Positions 48,301 to 51,300 of a DNA stretch of 64,000 nt are shown here, in pieces. Position numbers and translations under genes: made by a program. The notes under the pieces are model-generated. The model made no database searches, had not been told where the DNA came from, and saw only the letters and a list, made by a program, of their open reading frames with translations. The stretch lies in assembly GCF_900156655.1 (NCBI RefSeq), contig NZ_FTOG01000003.1, positions 62,001-126,000 on the forward strand, given 5' to 3'. Position 1 is the first letter of the stretch; the number at the start of each line of letters is the position of its first letter. The DNA is from Rhodobacter aestuarii (GTDB lineage Bacteria; Pseudomonadota; Alphaproteobacteria; Rhodobacterales; Rhodobacteraceae).

Positions 48301-51300
48301 AGAACGGACTCCGCCCATGTGTTGAACTCGCCACGCGGATCGTTGAAGTCGAGCGCGAAAGAAAGCGTTGCGACGTCGTCTGTATCAGTGGGGTCGAGTT
48401 CCCAACCCGTACCCCCAATCACAAACCCCTGCGACATGCCCAGCGTCAGCGTGGACATATCAATGCGCGGTTCCCCCGGCAAATTGATGTCCAAAGCGGC
48501 ATTACTGGTATCCACCGACACGACCTCAGCTGCGAGATCGACGCTCAGGTTCGTGGGCTTGGCATTGTAGGTGGAGTTGAACTTGACCGTCGCCCCCAGC
48601 GACATGTCTGCCGTGCGTTCACCGATTTTCTTCAAGAGCGGGATTTCGCCCCAAACGGCGCGCACGCCCGCTTCTTCGCGGACCAAAAGGCCCGTCAAAT
48701 CAACGTCGAGCACATCCGCCGCATAAGACAGGCTAAACGCGCTTGCGCCCGCACCGTCGAGCAAATTCGCAGCCGTATAGCCATTCAGCCCCACCAGCGC
48801 GAAATCTGTCGAGATTGCAGCGAGAGCCGCAGACAGGGCGGCAGCACTATTCTCGGTCCGGTCAGCCCAACTGCGCGCGATCGCATCAGACAGGCCTTCG
48901 AGAATTGCGGCCAGTTCACCGTCTTGCGCGCCAATGCCCGCCAATTCTGGCAAAGATGTCAGGTCCGCAACCTGACGCTCGGCCAAGGTGCGCGTGTCGG
49001 ACGCGGTGGCGCTGGTGCCCAGCAAGTCACCAAAGCCAGCGTCAGGCGTATCAACAAACGCTTCGCCATCGCGCAAAACCGGGATCTGCAGCGCATTGGT
49101 CTGCGATTTATCTGACGCCGGTGTCACAACCTCTTTGGTGAGGGGGGCCGTGATCTCGCGCATATCTTCGACAACGCGCTGAAGACCCAGCAGGGCAAAG
49201 GCATCACGGCCAACAGGGTGATCCAAGGACACTTTGGAGGTCAGGCCATCAAGCCACGCTTTGACGGGCGTATCCGCCGCCGTGGGGTTCAACTTGGCAT
49301 AGACCATGTTCACCGATGGAACGGCGCTGCCATAAAGCTGTTCAGTATCAATGGCGATTGAGGGAGCGCCCAGACCTGCCCCGCCAAAGGTATAGGTGTT
49401 GCTGAACTGGGCGCCCATAATAGAGTCGCCAAAGTCCAACGGCATCGCCATGACCCAAGCGCTATCGGTCAGGAAGCTATCAGCCTCCCCGCCAGCCGCG
49501 CGGACAAACAGTTTTGTGCGGGCAAGATCAACTTGCGGATCGCGCGCGAAGAAGCCTGTGCCAATCGCGCCATCGAAAAGCGTTGCCTCTTCACGAACAT
49601 TAAAGCTGAACGAGGCAGCTGCGGTTCCGGTGTTGGTAAAGGTGAGCGTGTTGTCACTGACGACAACGGTCAAATTGGCCGCCGCAGCCTGTGCCACAAA
49701 ATCAACGTTCGACGCCAAGGCCGCCGCAACAGTCGTGGCGCTGGTATCCAAAACAACGTCGAAGACTTTTGAACCAAATTGGAAACGTACGGGCAAAATA
49801 GAAGAGGAACGATCCGCGAAAGCCACGGCCTGTGAACCGCTTGCCGCGATGGTTGCCGAACGCACGCCGGTTTTGTTCAAGATAATCTGGAACGCAACAT
49901 CGGAGCCGGTGCTGTTTGCAACACTTAGCGTGTTGCCGGAAACCGTCGTCGTCAGGCCAGCCGCCGCAATGGCAGAGGCAAAATCAGCATTCGCGTTAAG
50001 GGCTTCGGCCAAGGAAACAGCCGTCGCATCAAGAAGCAGATCGAACGAGGCCGCCCCCAAAGTCACCGAGGCCGGAACCGCAAGGTTCGGTATGTTCGTC
50101 AAGACAATGTTGGTCGTTGCACCATTCGTAATCGTTGCGGACACATCCGTAACGGCCCGCAATTCAAGCTCTGCAACTTGGCGAACATCGACACTCCCGG
50201 TCGAAATTTCTTTGGTCAGCGCAAGCGTGCCCTGAACCTTGCCAAACCCATTGGTGAGCGACGGCGGCAGGCCCACCCAGTTTCCGCTCAGAGCGAGGTC
50301 GAGAACGACCTTATTCGATGCCGCTTCGTCCGGCGAGGCCAGCGTCAGACCCGCCGAAATTTTCGAAAACAACGAGACGATGCGCTTCGTCGCAATCTCG
50401 TGACGGTCGGCGAAGTTTGCCTGATCGTAATTCGAAAGGCTCGCTTTGATGTTGGACACAAGGTCCGAGGCATCCGCCCCTGCGAGGGTCGCATAATTGA
50501 TCGTCTCAGCGCCCGCGTTGAAAGCCGCAACCAAACGGTTCACGTCGGCCGTGGTCAGAACATCCGCGCCCGAAACAGTCGTGGCCGCAAGATAATCGCC
50601 TGCCGCGATGACCCCCATGATGCCGCTAAGATGCGCCGCATTCGCCGCGCTGTAAGGTCCTGTCAGGCCAGATTCATCAAAAAGCGCAGTCCGCACTGCC
50701 GCCGGAAGCAACGCAACTTCGGCGGCAAGGGCCGCACGCCCCGCCGTCAGGGTCGCTTCTTCAACGATCGCAACGATTTCGTTCAATGCACTCGAGGCAT
50801 CGCCAAACCACGACAGCGGATCGGTTGCGGTGTAACCGAACACGACCGTGTTGTTGTTCGTTTGGGTGTAGCTGACCCCCAAGGTTGCCAAGGCCGAGGT
50901 CACAGCGGTCTGAGCGAAAACGGCCGTTAGGGCGGATTGGCCGCTCAGATTGGCCGAAAAGTTGAGCGTACGGCCTGCGATAATAACCTGAAGGCTCTCG
51001 CTGCTTGACGCACTTGAGGCCGATAGCGTGAAGGTATTGTCCGTCGTCGCAGCGCCCGCTTTGATCGTGAAGACCTCTGCGGCAGCACTCCCAACCTTGA
51101 CGCTAAAGCTCACCTCATCGGCAAGGTCACGCCAAGCGGTCGATGTGGGGAATGTCGCGCCAGCGTAGAGCCCGCCGGCCCCAAAGAGATCCGCAACGGT
51201 CTCCGTCGGGGTCTGCGCGTCGGCCAGATACTCATCTAGGTTTGTTGCGGTTCCAAGGGCCGCAATCGCCCCCCCCAAATTCAGCTCTTCGGTTTCGATG

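Noticed and set aside
13422-50930. Many long plus-strand frames antisense to the giant gene (for example 13422-15449, 15717-19607, 27933-29525, 31200-32975)
   Set aside because: They are rich in Arg, His, Gln and Asn-type shadow composition, match no family, and lie in the frame that stays open opposite a biased codon usage. The minus-strand frame explains the whole region.
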